A DNA stretch of 64,000 nt from JAWKZG01 sp041396125 (lineage in GTDB: Bacteria > Pseudomonadota > Gammaproteobacteria > Competibacterales > Competibacteraceae). Both the position numbers and the translations under genes were made by a program. This document shows positions 48,652-57,791 of this stretch, piece after piece (positions within the stretch are counted from its first letter, which is position 1; every line of letters begins with the position of its first letter). The notes below the pieces were generated by a model that was given only the letters and a program-made list of their open reading frames with translations, had not been told where the DNA came from and did no database searches. The stretch is from NCBI GenBank assembly GCA_041396125.1, contig JAWKZG010000024.1:1-64000 (forward strand), read 5' to 3'.

Positions 48652-49533
48652 GTGAATCCTGCTATTCTGCGAGCAGTGTTGTTTATGCTGCTGTCAACAG
48701 CACTTTTGTCGTGCATGCATGGTCTGGTGCGGTATGTCAGTCATACTCTGCATCCTTTCGAGATTGCTTTTTTTCGTAATCTGTTTGGATTGGCGGTGGT
48801 GTTGCCGCTGGTTTGGCGTGCCGGCGCTGCAGGCTTTGTCACCAAACGACCCGGTCTGCAGGTGTTACGCGGAGTTATCGGCATGGGTGCCATGCTGGGC
48901 TGGTTTTACGGTCTTAGTGTGGTACCGATTGCGGGTGCTACCGCGCTCAGTTTTACTGCGGCGATATTTGCCTCGCTGGGGGCTGCCTTGTTTTTGGGTG
49001 AACGTATGCGGTTGCGGCGCTGGAGCGCTGTTATCATAGGCTTTCTGGGCGCGTTGATTGTACTGCGACCCGGGATGGAAACGATCAGTATCGGTGCTTT
49101 GGCAATTTTGTTTTCATCGATGTGCTGGGGCAGCAATATCGTGATCGTCAAGCGTCTGAGCCAGACCGATAATACCGTCAGCATTGTCGTCTGGATGTCG
49201 ATGATGCTAACGGTATTTTCGATTTTCCCGGCGTTGTTCGTCTGGCAATGGCCGACTCTGCCGGAACTCGGCTGGCTGCTACTGCTGGGCACCCTCGGTA
49301 CTGGCGGGCATCTGGCGATGGTGACGGCACTCAAACTGGTGGATGCAACCCAGATTATGCCGCTGGATTTTTCCCGACTGATCTGGACCAGTGTGCTGGG
49401 CTATCTGGTGTTTGCCGAGATCCCCGATATCTGGACCTGGGTCGGCGGCACCGTGATTTTCGCCAGTGCCGCGTTTATCACCTACCGTGAGGCCAAACTC
49501 AAACGTCCCGGTCTAGCGGTGTCCCGCCAGTAA
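48652..49533 (+). CDS. EamA/DMT-family transporter
   Basis: A 293-residue membrane protein with ten predicted helices in two EamA repeats, starting at a GTG at 48652 (VNPAILRAVLFMLLSTALLSCMHGLVRYVS). Typical segments are EIAFFRNLFGLAVVLPLV, GATALSFTAAIFASLGAALFLGERM, GALIVLRPG and DFSRLIWTSVLGYLVFAEIPDIWTWVGGTVIFASA. Substrates of this family range over amino acids, purines and other metabolites, so the cargo is unknown. It follows the corrinoid operon by about 125 bases; export or uptake linked to that pathway is possible but not shown. Confidence 0.88.
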   Translation: MNPAILRAVLFMLLSTALLSCMHGLVRYVSHTLHPFEIAFFRNLFGLAVVLPLVWRAGAAGFVTKRPGLQVLRGVIGMGAMLGWFYGLSVVPIAGATALSFTAAIFASLGAALFLGERMRLRRWSAVIIGFLGALIVLRPGMETISIGALAILFSSMCWGSNIVIVKRLSQTDNTVSIVVWMSMMLTVFSIFPALFVWQWPTLPELGWLLLLGTLGTGGHLAMVTALKLVDATQIMPLDFSRLIWTSVLGYLVFAEIPDIWTWVGGTVIFASAAFITYREAKLKRPGLAVSRQ

Positions 49534-51009
49534 AGCATGCCGGTTCAGGGCGCAGGAATGCAGCCCGCCCACCCGGACCGCATTGCGGTGCCGAAAGCTA
49601 AGCAGCGGTATCAGCCCCTGCTGACTGATCTGCAAGGCTGTGGTTTCGGCCAAATACGTTTCGGCGCAGGCTTGCAGTTGCGCTTCACCATCCAGTTTGT
49701 ATGAATAAGCCGGCATAGCGTCAATATCGAGCTGTGTATCCTGGCTCAGTTGTGCCACCTCCCAGCCTTGCTGCAGAAACTCCCGGCCTAATACCAGCGC
49801 ACAGGCCAGCGCCGGATTGCCCCACAGAAAACGTGTATGTTCCGGTATGGCCGATTGCTCATCGAAGGTAAAACTATCGATAGGATCAGCTGGACCGTAG
49901 GGCAGACGCAACAAGACCCTGGGCAAAGCCAGACCCAGCCAGGCGGCCAGCTCGCTGCCGCGCAGGCTGTCCCAGGTCTGCTGAAATTCAGCAGGAATAG
50001 TCGCCGGGTCTGCTGTCAGCGTGGTCGGGGCAAAATCGGACGCACCGGCAAATGCAGGACTGGCGGCGCTGAGCAGTGTGCCTCCTGCAGCCCGGCTGAT
50101 CGCCGTCAGTGCGCCGAGTTGCAGGACAGCTTCCGGGGTGGCCGGCCAGTCGTACAGCGCAACGATTAATGACCAGGGCTGGCTGTCAGCGCCACTGCGT
50201 TCGGTCAGTCGCTGATACAGCGCGGACTGACCGGGATCATCGCCGGCAGCAGCCAGATCGGCGTCCAGCTCGGTCTGATCCAGATCCAGCAGATGGAGTG
50301 ATAATTCGCCGTCGGTTACCAGCTCGGAGACCAGCCACCACAAGCCGCGCCAGTTGGCTTCCAGGGCCTGCCAGGTCGGGTTGTGCAGGATCGCGCGCAT
50401 ACTGTCGCTATGGGCGTGATCAAGCGCATTCAGATAGGCGCTGGTATCGGGTGCGGTGACGATATGCTCAGCGATGATATTGCGGATAAACGCATCGACC
50501 AGCGGCGTGCCGGCCTGCGCTGCCGTTGGCGCTGATGCAGGCGGGGCAGGAGTCCCCCCCAGCAATTGCTCGAACAATGAACCCGCTGCGGTTTCGGTCG
50601 GTGCTGCAGCCGATGCATCTGTTGCCGTCGTTGTCGTGGGTTCAGGCCGACCCATCTGCGCGATGGCCTGGGCTGCCGTTGCCGGATCGCGTAGTTGTTT
50701 GCGCAACTGGCGCAATTCCGCAAACACCGGCAGCGTGCGATACAGCTGATCGGGATGAAAATCCTCCAGCTCGCTAAACTCTATACGGCAGTCGGGCTGC
50801 TGCAGGTGCAGTTGCGGCGCGCTGGCCGCGAGCACCTGATCGAAATTATCGATATCAATCCGCTGTATGTGCCGTTCGGCCAGCGTTTGGGCGGGGGCGC
50901 GATTGCCCCGGAAATTACCGAGCAGCAGAATGCGCATAGGCTGATCCTGCGTGCGGCGGACAGCGGGTGTAGTTGCGAAATTGAACTGAAAATCCAGACG
51001 GCCCGGCAT
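49513..51009 (-). CDS. Fused TssB/TssC-like contractile sheath protein
   Basis: A 498-residue protein with an AGGAG site before ATG 51007-51009. Residues 1-120 look like TssB (MRILLLGNFRGNRAP, IQRIDIDNFDQVLA, IEFSELEDFHPDQLYRTLPVFAELRQLRKQLRD). After a Thr/Ala/Pro-rich linker (about 120-165), the remainder looks like TssC: LHNPTWQALEANWRGLWWLVSEL, SLIVALYDWPATPEAVLQLGALTAISRAAGGTLLSAASPAF, WDSLRGSELAAWLGLALPRVLLRLPYG and FLWGNPALACA. In type VI secretion these are separate sheath proteins. No other T6SS gene is in the window. It overlaps the EamA gene tail to tail by 21 bases. Confidence 0.82.
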   Translation of the reverse strand: MPGRLDFQFNFATTPAVRRTQDQPMRILLLGNFRGNRAPAQTLAERHIQRIDIDNFDQVLAASAPQLHLQQPDCRIEFSELEDFHPDQLYRTLPVFAELRQLRKQLRDPATAAQAIAQMGRPEPTTTTATDASAAAPTETAAGSLFEQLLGGTPAPPASAPTAAQAGTPLVDAFIRNIIAEHIVTAPDTSAYLNALDHAHSDSMRAILHNPTWQALEANWRGLWWLVSELVTDGELSLHLLDLDQTELDADLAAAGDDPGQSALYQRLTERSGADSQPWSLIVALYDWPATPEAVLQLGALTAISRAAGGTLLSAASPAFAGASDFAPTTLTADPATIPAEFQQTWDSLRGSELAAWLGLALPRVLLRLPYGPADPIDSFTFDEQSAIPEHTRFLWGNPALACALVLGREFLQQGWEVAQLSQDTQLDIDAMPAYSYKLDGEAQLQACAETYLAETTALQISQQGLIPLLSFRHRNAVRVGGLHSCALNRHALLAGHR

Positions 51010-51051
51010 GATGAACTCCTGGGCGGGTTTAACCCGCTGTAAACAAACGGC

Positions 51052-51441
51052 CTAGCGCGCCATTTGTGCCGCGTCAGCCGCGCTGAAATCGATGTGCAGG
51101 TGATTGCCGTCGGGGTCGAACACATTCACCTGGTGAATATTCCAGCCGGGGACGACGGATACTTCATACGCAACCTGGTATTGCTCCAGACGGGCAACCA
51201 GCGCGGCCATATCTTCGGCGCTGAAAGCAAAATGCTCCAGGCTGGGGTCGCGGGTGCTGAGGTTTTCCTGGATGCCAACCAGATGCACGACCGGCTGTTC
51301 GCCCAGATACAACCAGGCGCCGGGAAACGGAAAGGGCGGCCTTGGACCGTTGCGCAAACCCAGTACATCGCAGTAGAACGCGGTCATCGCTTCCAGTTGC
51401 GTGGTACGCAAATTGACATGATCAAATGCAGTTAAGGCCAT
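51052..51441 (-). CDS. VOC/glyoxalase-family protein
   Basis: A 129-residue protein of the vicinal oxygen chelate fold, with a GAGGAG site before its ATG. Two beta-alpha-beta-beta modules are visible: FDHVNLRTTQLEAMTAFYCDVLGLRNGPRPPF with VVHLVGI, then LEHFAFSAEDMAALVARLEQYQVAYE with VNVFDPDGNHLHIDF. Likely metal ligands are the His of FDHVN, the His of LEHFAF and the Asp or Glu near the ends. Reaction unknown; neighbours on the same strand include a maleylacetoacetate isomerase, so aromatic catabolism or detoxification are options. Confidence 0.82.
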   Translation of the reverse strand: MALTAFDHVNLRTTQLEAMTAFYCDVLGLRNGPRPPFPFPGAWLYLGEQPVVHLVGIQENLSTRDPSLEHFAFSAEDMAALVARLEQYQVAYEVSVVPGWNIHQVNVFDPDGNHLHIDFSAADAAQMAR

Positions 51442-51491
51442 GCGAGACTCCTCTTTTTGGGGTAATTGTTTGAGTGTTTTTTGGGGGATAG

Positions 51492-52130
51492 TTATTCTGC
51501 ATCCGGCTGATTGGCGGGTGCAGCCTGTTCGAATGCGGGCAGAGCCTGACAGGTCTGATCAATGCGCAGCAACGTCGGGCAGTGCTGGAGATCACACTGC
51601 AGGCGGCGGGCATTGGCCATTTGCGGCACCAGACAGACGTCGGCCAGACCGGGCTGATCACCGTGACAAAACCGGCCAGTGGCGTCGTCCCGGACCAGCC
51701 GGGCTTCGAATGCTGTTAATTCCAGCTCGACCCAGTGCCGGTACCAGGCATCTATCTCGGCCTGACTGTGGCCCAGCGGGTCTTTCAGATACTTGAGTAC
51801 CCGCAAATTGTTCAGCGGGTGCAGATCGCAGGCGATTTGCAAGGCCAGACTGCGCACCCGGGCGCGCTCCAGCGCTGTGCCAGGCAGCAGCGGTGGCTGC
51901 GGATGCGTTTCTTCGAGATATTCAATAATCGCCAGTGACTGGGTCAGGATCTGGCCATCAATGTCCAGCGCTGGTACCAGGCCCTGCGGATTGCGTTGCA
52001 GAAAATCGCTGCTGCGTTGTCCACCCTGGCGTAAATGCCGGCTGACGGATTGATACCCGATACCTTTGATATTGAGTGCGATACGCACCCGATAGGCGGC
52101 AGAGCTGCGAAAATAATCGTCTAATAACAT
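51492..52130 (-). CDS. maiA: Maleylacetoacetate isomerase (zeta-class GST)
   Basis: A 212-residue protein starting at the ATG at 52128-52130 (MLLDDYFRSSAAYRVRIALN); the TTG six bases upstream is less likely. The glutathione-binding motif SSAAYRVRIALN matches the SSxSxRVRIAL signature of zeta GSTs, with QSLAIIEYLEETHP, IACDLHPLNNLRVLKYL and FCHGDQPGLADVCLVPQMANARR. It would isomerise maleylacetoacetate to fumarylacetoacetate in tyrosine/homogentisate breakdown. Partner genes for that pathway are not nearby, so a related maleylpyruvate or detoxifying role is possible. Confidence 0.87.
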   Translation of the reverse strand: MLLDDYFRSSAAYRVRIALNIKGIGYQSVSRHLRQGGQRSSDFLQRNPQGLVPALDIDGQILTQSLAIIEYLEETHPQPPLLPGTALERARVRSLALQIACDLHPLNNLRVLKYLKDPLGHSQAEIDAWYRHWVELELTAFEARLVRDDATGRFCHGDQPGLADVCLVPQMANARRLQCDLQHCPTLLRIDQTCQALPAFEQAAPANQPDAE

Positions 52131-52168
52131 GAACAATGCCCCAAATGGAAAACATAAATCGGCTGTTA

Positions 52169-52858
52169 TCAGTCTATCATCTGAGCGAGTTTGGCGACGT
52201 CCAGGATGCGCCAGGCCCGGCCTTTGGAGGCGAATAAATTTTCCTGCTTCAAATAGGCAATCTCGCGGCTGACGGTCTCGCGGCTGGTGCCGACAAACGT
52301 TGCAATTTCAGCATGTGTGGGCGGATTTTTCAGGTCGGCGCGATTGCCGCTGATATTCTCCTGCGTAGCCAGACGCAGCAATTCGGCACAGACCCGGGCG
52401 CGGGCTGACAGCGTATTGCGCATGTGGGTTTTGGCCGACAGATTGCGCACCATCTGACACAATCGGTGCAAGGTGGCCAGAGCAACCGGCGGATAGCGGT
52501 ACAGAATGTTTAAAAAAGCCTCTGCGCTCATGCTGACCACCAGCGACTCTTCCAGCGCGATAACATAGGCGCTGCGGGGTTGCTGATCGAGTGCAGAAAG
52601 CTCTCCGAACATCGTGCCGGCTTCCATGGTTTGCAACGTAAACTGGCGGCCAATCTCGGAATAAATCGTGGCCTTCGCCCGTCCGGCAGCTAAAAAGAAG
52701 ACGTCGGTATTGTGCTCGCCGAGACGAATAATATGCGCCCCGGTTTCGTAATGCAGCGTATGGCACAATTTAGCGATGGCCTGGCGATCTTCGGCAGTGA
52801 GTTCGCGAAAGGTTTGCAGCGCGTTAAGTGTCTCTGGATGAGTAAGCTCATGATCCAT
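52169..52858 (-). CDS. Crp/Fnr-family transcriptional regulator
   Basis: A 229-residue regulator. The cyclic-nucleotide-binding fold is at about residues 15-130 (HIIRLGEHNTDVFFLAAGRAKATIYSEIGRQFTLQTMEAGTMFGELSALDQQPRSAYVIALEE). The winged helix is at about 160-220 (PTHAEIATFVGTSRETVSREIAYLKQENL). It lacks the N-terminal cysteine cluster of FNR, so oxygen sensing by an iron-sulfur cluster is unlikely; whether it binds cAMP is open. It is divergent from dapC and upstream of maiA on the same strand. Confidence 0.88.
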   Translation of the reverse strand: MDHELTHPETLNALQTFRELTAEDRQAIAKLCHTLHYETGAHIIRLGEHNTDVFFLAAGRAKATIYSEIGRQFTLQTMEAGTMFGELSALDQQPRSAYVIALEESLVVSMSAEAFLNILYRYPPVALATLHRLCQMVRNLSAKTHMRNTLSARARVCAELLRLATQENISGNRADLKNPPTHAEIATFVGTSRETVSREIAYLKQENLFASKGRAWRILDVAKLAQMID

Positions 52859-52998
52859 GTTTTTATCACATTGATGACTATAAGTGCATATGAACAGCAG
52901 CGTTTTATAACGATGGACTTATATAAGAGTAGCATGATTTACGCCCCTTTTAGTGAACGCTGATAAGATGCTCATTTAACCATTTTCATGAAACGAGT

Positions 52999-54222
52999 AT
53001 GAATCCCAACTTAACCCGTTTACTGCGTTATCCGTTTGAGCGCTTGAGCGATCTCAAGCACGGTTTGACCGGCCCGGTCGATAAACCTCATATTGCCTGG
53101 TCGATTGGCGAACCCAAACATCCGGCACCGGAATTTGTCGCCCATGTGCTGGCTGAGAATCTGGCCGGACTGGGGGCTTATCCGCCCACCAAAGGCCTGG
53201 CCTCACTGCGCGAGGCGATTTGCCACTGGGCCATAGCGCGTTACGAGCTGGCACCGGACGGACTCAACCCGGAACAGCAGGTATTGCCTGTCAGCGGCAC
53301 CCGCGAAGCCCTGTTTGCTTTCGCCCAGACGGTGGTGGACGGCACGACCCGGCCCCAGGTTTTGATGCCCAACCCGTTTTATCAGATCTATGAGGGTGCC
53401 GCGCTGCTGGCCGGCGCGGAACCGTATTATCTCAACTGCGAGCAAAGCAATGATTTCGTGCCTGATCTGGACGCCGTACCGGAAAGTGTGTGGCAGCGTT
53501 GTCAGTTGATTTATGTCTGTACACCGGGTAATCCGACCGGCGCGGTATTATCAGAGGCGTTTTTTAAACAGCTGCTGGAGTTGGCGGATCGCTATGATTT
53601 TGTCATCGCCTCAGATGAGTGCTATTCCGAGATTTATCTGGACGAAACCGCACCGCCACTGGGTTTGCTGCAAGCCTGCGCCCGTCTGGGACGGGATGAT
53701 TTCAGCCGTTGTATGGTGTTTAACAGTCTGTCCAAACGCTCCAGTCTGCCGGGCCTGCGCTCTGGCTTCGTGGCTGGTGATGCGAATCTGATCCGGGCTT
53801 TTCTGCTGTATCGGACCTACCACGGCTGCGCCCTGTCACTGATTGCGCAGGCGGTTAGCACTGCTGCCTGGAGCGATGAGGCGCATGTGGTGGAAAATCG
53901 CCAGCGCTATCAGACAAAATTCCGCGCCGTAGTGCCGATTCTGGAAGCCGTAATGGATGTGCAGACGCCGCCAGCCGGTTTTTTTCTGTGGCCGCAAATA
54001 GCCGGTACCGATCTGGCTGGCAAAAACGATTATGCTGATGATGAAGACTTTACCCGGCGCCTGTTCCAGCAGCAGCATGTCACCGTGCTGCCCGGCAGTT
54101 ACCTGGCTCGTGATACTGTTACCGGCAATCCCGGTCGCGGTCGGGTACGGATGGCGCTGGTTGCGCCTTTGTCAGAGTGCATTGAGGCGGCGCAAAGAAT
54201 AAAAATTTTCATTGAGCCCTGA
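52999..54222 (+). CDS. dapC: Succinyldiaminopimelate transaminase
   Basis: A 407-residue fold-type I aminotransferase. The start MNPNLTRLLRYPFERLSDLKHG and ISWSIGEPKHP-like segment (IAWSIGEPKHPAP) are typical of the DapC group. YVCTPGNPTGAVLS, ASDECYSEIYLD and NSLSKRSSLPGLRSGF (PLP lysine) follow, and VRMALV holds the substrate arginine. It transfers an amino group from glutamate to N-succinyl-2-amino-6-ketopimelate in lysine and peptidoglycan precursor synthesis. It stands alone, divergent from the Crp-type gene. Confidence 0.9.
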   Translation: MNPNLTRLLRYPFERLSDLKHGLTGPVDKPHIAWSIGEPKHPAPEFVAHVLAENLAGLGAYPPTKGLASLREAICHWAIARYELAPDGLNPEQQVLPVSGTREALFAFAQTVVDGTTRPQVLMPNPFYQIYEGAALLAGAEPYYLNCEQSNDFVPDLDAVPESVWQRCQLIYVCTPGNPTGAVLSEAFFKQLLELADRYDFVIASDECYSEIYLDETAPPLGLLQACARLGRDDFSRCMVFNSLSKRSSLPGLRSGFVAGDANLIRAFLLYRTYHGCALSLIAQAVSTAAWSDEAHVVENRQRYQTKFRAVVPILEAVMDVQTPPAGFFLWPQIAGTDLAGKNDYADDEDFTRRLFQQQHVTVLPGSYLARDTVTGNPGRGRVRMALVAPLSECIEAAQRIKIFIEP

Positions 54223-54622
54223 ATTGAGTAATGAAATAGCGGAACGAGGCCATGAACAGAGCTGGAAGATGAATGATGTCGATCTGGTGATATAGTGGAA
54301 TGCGAGAAACCGGCATAACCCGCACGAGCATCGAATAGCCGTATTTGCACAAGCTTTTGTTATTTATTCCTGGCCGCAGTTTGCGCCATTCGATGACCCT
54401 GTATGAGGCGTTTGGCGCAGTGACCGAGGGCGCTATCATTCAGACCGTAGATGGATCGGCGGAGAATAATCAAGAGATTATCTTGTTTTCGGTTTCAAAA
54501 AGCCGCGTTGTGTAATGGGGAAGATCCTTTTGGACGGGATTGTTAATCCAAACGCAACTTGTTGGTGGAGGTTCGCTACGATCGAGCCGAAACCTAAATA
54601 CTGAGAAAAAAGCGAAGCACAC
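54223..54622. other. Gene-free region with hairpin leader before the DUF1254 gene
   Basis: No gene is accepted. A perfect hairpin ATAATC-AAGA-GATTAT lies at 54466-54481, then TTTCAAAAAG at 54493-54502 and a stretch to about 54545 that resembles the leader at 34434-34480. Read in one frame, both give an F-x-F-K-K-x-R peptide, so a decayed repeat or coding remnant is possible. The rest shows nothing. Confidence 0.45.
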
Positions 54623-56242
54623 ATGAAATCGCGATTCATTTTCACACCGGCGCTACTGGCGTCGATTCTGACCCTGCCTCAACTGGCATCAGCACAGGTT
54701 TCCGAGGAGACCTTGAACTCTCTTGCAACATCCGACAATGTTGCAACCCGTATTGGCACGCTTGAGTTCAAAGACGGCGCGCCGAGCGTGGAAACCGCCC
54801 AGAAGGTGTACGATACCCTGGCTTTCACCGCCGCTCTGAACGTTTATAACAACAGCTTTCGCGGCGCTTCGGCCTATGCGATACGGCAAGGGTTCCAGAG
54901 CATCGGCGCCGCTGACAACGATATCGTCATGTTCTCTCAATTGCTGGATTCGAACTCGTTGTTTTTGACTGCCAATGCCGACACCGTCTATTACCTGGGC
55001 AGCATTGACCTGTCGAACGGCCCGATGGTAATTGAGCAGCCAGCTGGCGGGCTCGGCACCATCAACGATATGTGGTTCTCCTGGATCATCGACATCGGCC
55101 GTCCAGGACCCGACCGCGGGTTGGGCGGCAAATACCTGATCGTAGGCCCCGGTTATGATGGTCCGCTACCTGAGGGGGGGTATTTTGTCGCCCATTCGAA
55201 AACCAACAAGGTGCTCTACGCCGGGCGTTCGTTCCTGGTCGACAATGAACCGCAGCCAACTGTGGATAATATTAAGAAAAATTTGAAAATCTATCCCTAC
55301 GCTCCGGGCAGTTGGGGCAGCAGCATCGCCGAGGCGCTGAAAGGGGAAGTGAAACTCGCTGGTGAGCCAGACATTCCGGCGATGAAGTTCGTCGAAGCCA
55401 GCGGACTGTCGTTCAATACCATACCACCCAGCGATTACGGTTTTTTCGAGATGATCAATGCGAATGTACAGGCCGAGCCGGCAGCCAGCTACGATGTCGA
55501 ACTCGCCGGGCAGCTTGCTGCAATCGGCATCGTTAAAGGTAGAGAGTTCAAACCGGACGAGCGGATGAAGAAAATCCTATCGGACGCCGCCGCCGTCGGT
55601 AATGCGGCCGGACGCGCTCTGAACTGGCGCTACGCGATGGCACATCCCGACTGGATTTATTATGAGGGCTCACACTGGGGCAATATGCTGTTCGAGGGTG
55701 GCGCCTTTTTCGAAACCCCGCCTCCGGCGTATGAGAACGGTATGTTCAGGCCCTTCCCGCCGACCGGCGCGCGCACCCTCGATTCACGCACGGCTTTCTA
55801 TTATGCCTATACTTTAGATTCGCCGGGCATGATCATGCGTATTCCCGGCGTTGGCTCGCAGTATCTGATGAATTTCCTCGACGCTGATGGTAACCCTTTC
55901 GATGGCGCCCAGACCTACCAAATGACGTTGCCAAAGGGCATTCCGGCGCGGGCGTTCTGGTCTCTAACACTGTATGACAATCAGACCCGCTCGATGCTTC
56001 AGACGCCGCAGAAATACCCTCGTGCCGGCAGCCAAAGCTATCCGTCACCGGCCGCCGAAGTGGATGCCGACGGTTCGACAACAATTTATTTCGGCCCCCA
56101 ACAGCCGGAAGGGGTTAGCCGGGGGAATTGGATTCAGACCGATTCCGATAAAGGCTGGTTCACGATTCTGCGTCTCTACAGCCCGCTCGAATCGTTTTTC
56201 AGCAAGGCCTGGCAGCCTTCTGAGATTACGTTGGTTCGCTGA
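54623..56242 (+). CDS. Secreted DUF1254/DUF1214 protein
   Basis: A 539-residue protein with a Sec signal peptide (KSRFIFTPALLASILTLPQLASAQ, cut near residue 24). The DUF1254 part is at about 60-190 (AFTAALNVYNNSFRGASAYAIRQGF, LFLTANADTVYYLGSIDLSNGPMVIEQP, RGLGGKYLIVGPGYDGPLPEGGYFVAHSKT). The DUF1214 part is near the C-terminus (PARAFWSLTLYDNQTRSMLQTPQKYPRAGSQ, DGSTTIYFGPQQPEG, NWIQTDSDKGWFTILRLYSP). The family is common in soil and marine bacteria and has no settled function. It stands alone, with 400 bases of leader upstream. Confidence 0.9.
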   Translation: MKSRFIFTPALLASILTLPQLASAQVSEETLNSLATSDNVATRIGTLEFKDGAPSVETAQKVYDTLAFTAALNVYNNSFRGASAYAIRQGFQSIGAADNDIVMFSQLLDSNSLFLTANADTVYYLGSIDLSNGPMVIEQPAGGLGTINDMWFSWIIDIGRPGPDRGLGGKYLIVGPGYDGPLPEGGYFVAHSKTNKVLYAGRSFLVDNEPQPTVDNIKKNLKIYPYAPGSWGSSIAEALKGEVKLAGEPDIPAMKFVEASGLSFNTIPPSDYGFFEMINANVQAEPAASYDVELAGQLAAIGIVKGREFKPDERMKKILSDAAAVGNAAGRALNWRYAMAHPDWIYYEGSHWGNMLFEGGAFFETPPPAYENGMFRPFPPTGARTLDSRTAFYYAYTLDSPGMIMRIPGVGSQYLMNFLDADGNPFDGAQTYQMTLPKGIPARAFWSLTLYDNQTRSMLQTPQKYPRAGSQSYPSPAAEVDADGSTTIYFGPQQPEGVSRGNWIQTDSDKGWFTILRLYSPLESFFSKAWQPSEITLVR

Positions 56243-56463
56243 AACCCAGTGAACAGACGGCGTGTGCCGACGGATGTGGCACCGCCTATTATGCTAAGCA
56301 GAGTAACTCAGGCTATCGCGCAGCTACTTGCCAGAGCTGAGCTCAGGGATATGCGCAATGTGAATATTATTATGGCTTGCCGTCATCTGGAATAGGACGA
56401 AGGTGAAAGTGGTCTGCTGGAGGAGTTCCGTTCCAGCGGACCGGCTTTGGGGCTCAGGTTTGA

Positions 56464-56656
56464 CTATTGCAGGTAGTAATCCACGCCAACTTTAGCTGCA
56501 CTGTCTTTGACACCTTCTTCCATCGCACCCCAGAACGGATTGAATAGGGTTTTCATCAGTACGCCATAGATGCGCTCAGCAGTCTGGGCGGATACACTAA
56601 GCGTTGTTGTGCTGCCCAGAATGGCCATAACGCGCAGAGATTCTCACATACCACCA
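56464..56656 (-). pseudogene. Remnant of a sugar ABC transporter binding protein
   Basis: On the minus strand a GAGGAG site precedes an ATG at 56654-56656. One frame over, an open stretch from 56628 reads MAILGSTTTLSVSAQTAER, then YGVLMKTLFNPFWGAM, then EEGVKDSAAKVGVDYYLQ and a TAG at 56464-56466. This is the signal peptide and first strand-helix of a type 1 periplasmic sugar-binding protein (RbsB-like), cut off after about 54 residues. Nothing downstream continues it, so it is a true truncation rather than a single misread base. The gap on either side (56243-56463 and 56657-56813) shows no other gene. Confidence 0.65.
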
Positions 56657-56813
56657 TGGGGAAACTCCTCAGGCTGGTATATTAATCATGATCGCGTGTC
56701 TGCGGTTATTCGACTGTTATTCTGTGGTGTGGACGCTATATCGCGCTCCCGTGCTCCGGGGAGCCGCGGTATACCGTTAGTCTGTAACCTTTTTACCCCG
56801 TTCGAGGATTTAT

Positions 56814-57791
56814 ATGGCTTACGCAAGTGCAAAAATCATCGCTGCGAGCGATATCCCGGTCATTGATATCGGGCCGCTGCGCAGCGGCCAGGACATCGAA
56901 GGCGTTGGGCAGCAATTGCTGGCGGCGATCAAATCGGTTGGTTTTTTCTATGTCAGCAATCACGGTGTACCTGAGTCTGTCATCGCGACTGCACGAGCCG
57001 CGGCACGGCGCTTTTTCGCCTGCCCGCTGGAACGCAAAAACGAGATACGCATCAATGCCAGTCATCGCGGCTTCCTGGCCGTGGGACAGGCCAAGATGCA
57101 CGATAAGGCACGGGTCGATCTGAAAGAAAGCTTCGTTTGGGGGCTGGAGCTGGATCCCGAACATCCCCTGTTTGGCAGCAATCCGTTTCTGGTCAGCAAC
57201 CAGTGGCCGGCCTGCGATCCGCAACTGCAAGATCAGGTCTACCCGTATCTGCAGGAATGCAACGAATGCGGCAAGGATTTGTTCAAAGCCTTTGCGGTGG
57301 CTATGGGACTGGCAGCGGACAGCTTTATCCGGCATTTCGATGCACCCATTTCGCGTGCTTCGCTGGTGTACTATCCGCCGCAACCACCGGATATGGGCGA
57401 CACCCAGTTCGGCGTTGCACCGCACACCGATTTCGGCTGCCTGACCATTCTGTGCCAGGACGATGTCGGCGGACTGCAGGTTGAAACCGCCCAGGGCGAG
57501 TGGGTGACCGCGCATCCCATCGAGGGGACGCTGGTCGTGAATGTCGGGGATTTATTGCAGCGCTGGTCGAACGATATTTTCCGTTCCACGCCGCACCGGG
57601 TGGTAAATACCTCCGGCCGGGAACGCTACTCGCTGGTCGCAGCGGTCGATCCCAATTTCGAGACTCTGATCGACCCTGCTATCGTCTGCAGCGACCCGAG
57701 CCAGGCTCACTACCCGCCGATCAGCTGCGGTGAGGCGATTCTGCAGCGTTTCCAGCGGGCTTTTAAGTACCGTCAGACCGAACGGGTGTGA
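56814..57791 (+). CDS. 2-oxoglutarate/Fe(II)-dependent dioxygenase (isopenicillin N synthase-like)
   Basis: A 325-residue protein of the DIOX_N plus 2OG-FeII_Oxy architecture. The N-terminal part reads IPVIDIGPLRSGQDIEGVGQQLLAAIKSVGFFYVSNHGVPE. The iron facial triad is in APHTDFGCLTIL (His-x-Asp) and RSTPHRVVN (His), and SGRERYSLV carries the 2-oxoglutarate arginine. The family oxidises many small molecules. It is convergent with guaD (19-base overlap), so a purine-linked substrate is conceivable, but the known xanthine dioxygenases belong to another subfamily. Confidence 0.87.
   Translation: MAYASAKIIAASDIPVIDIGPLRSGQDIEGVGQQLLAAIKSVGFFYVSNHGVPESVIATARAAARRFFACPLERKNEIRINASHRGFLAVGQAKMHDKARVDLKESFVWGLELDPEHPLFGSNPFLVSNQWPACDPQLQDQVYPYLQECNECGKDLFKAFAVAMGLAADSFIRHFDAPISRASLVYYPPQPPDMGDTQFGVAPHTDFGCLTILCQDDVGGLQVETAQGEWVTAHPIEGTLVVNVGDLLQRWSNDIFRSTPHRVVNTSGRERYSLVAAVDPNFETLIDPAIVCSDPSQAHYPPISCGEAILQRFQRAFKYRQTERV

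Noticed and set aside
56570..56866. 98-residue plus-strand open frame upstream of the 2OG oxygenase
   Set aside because: It overlaps both the binding-protein remnant and the oxygenase start, and shows no conserved features.
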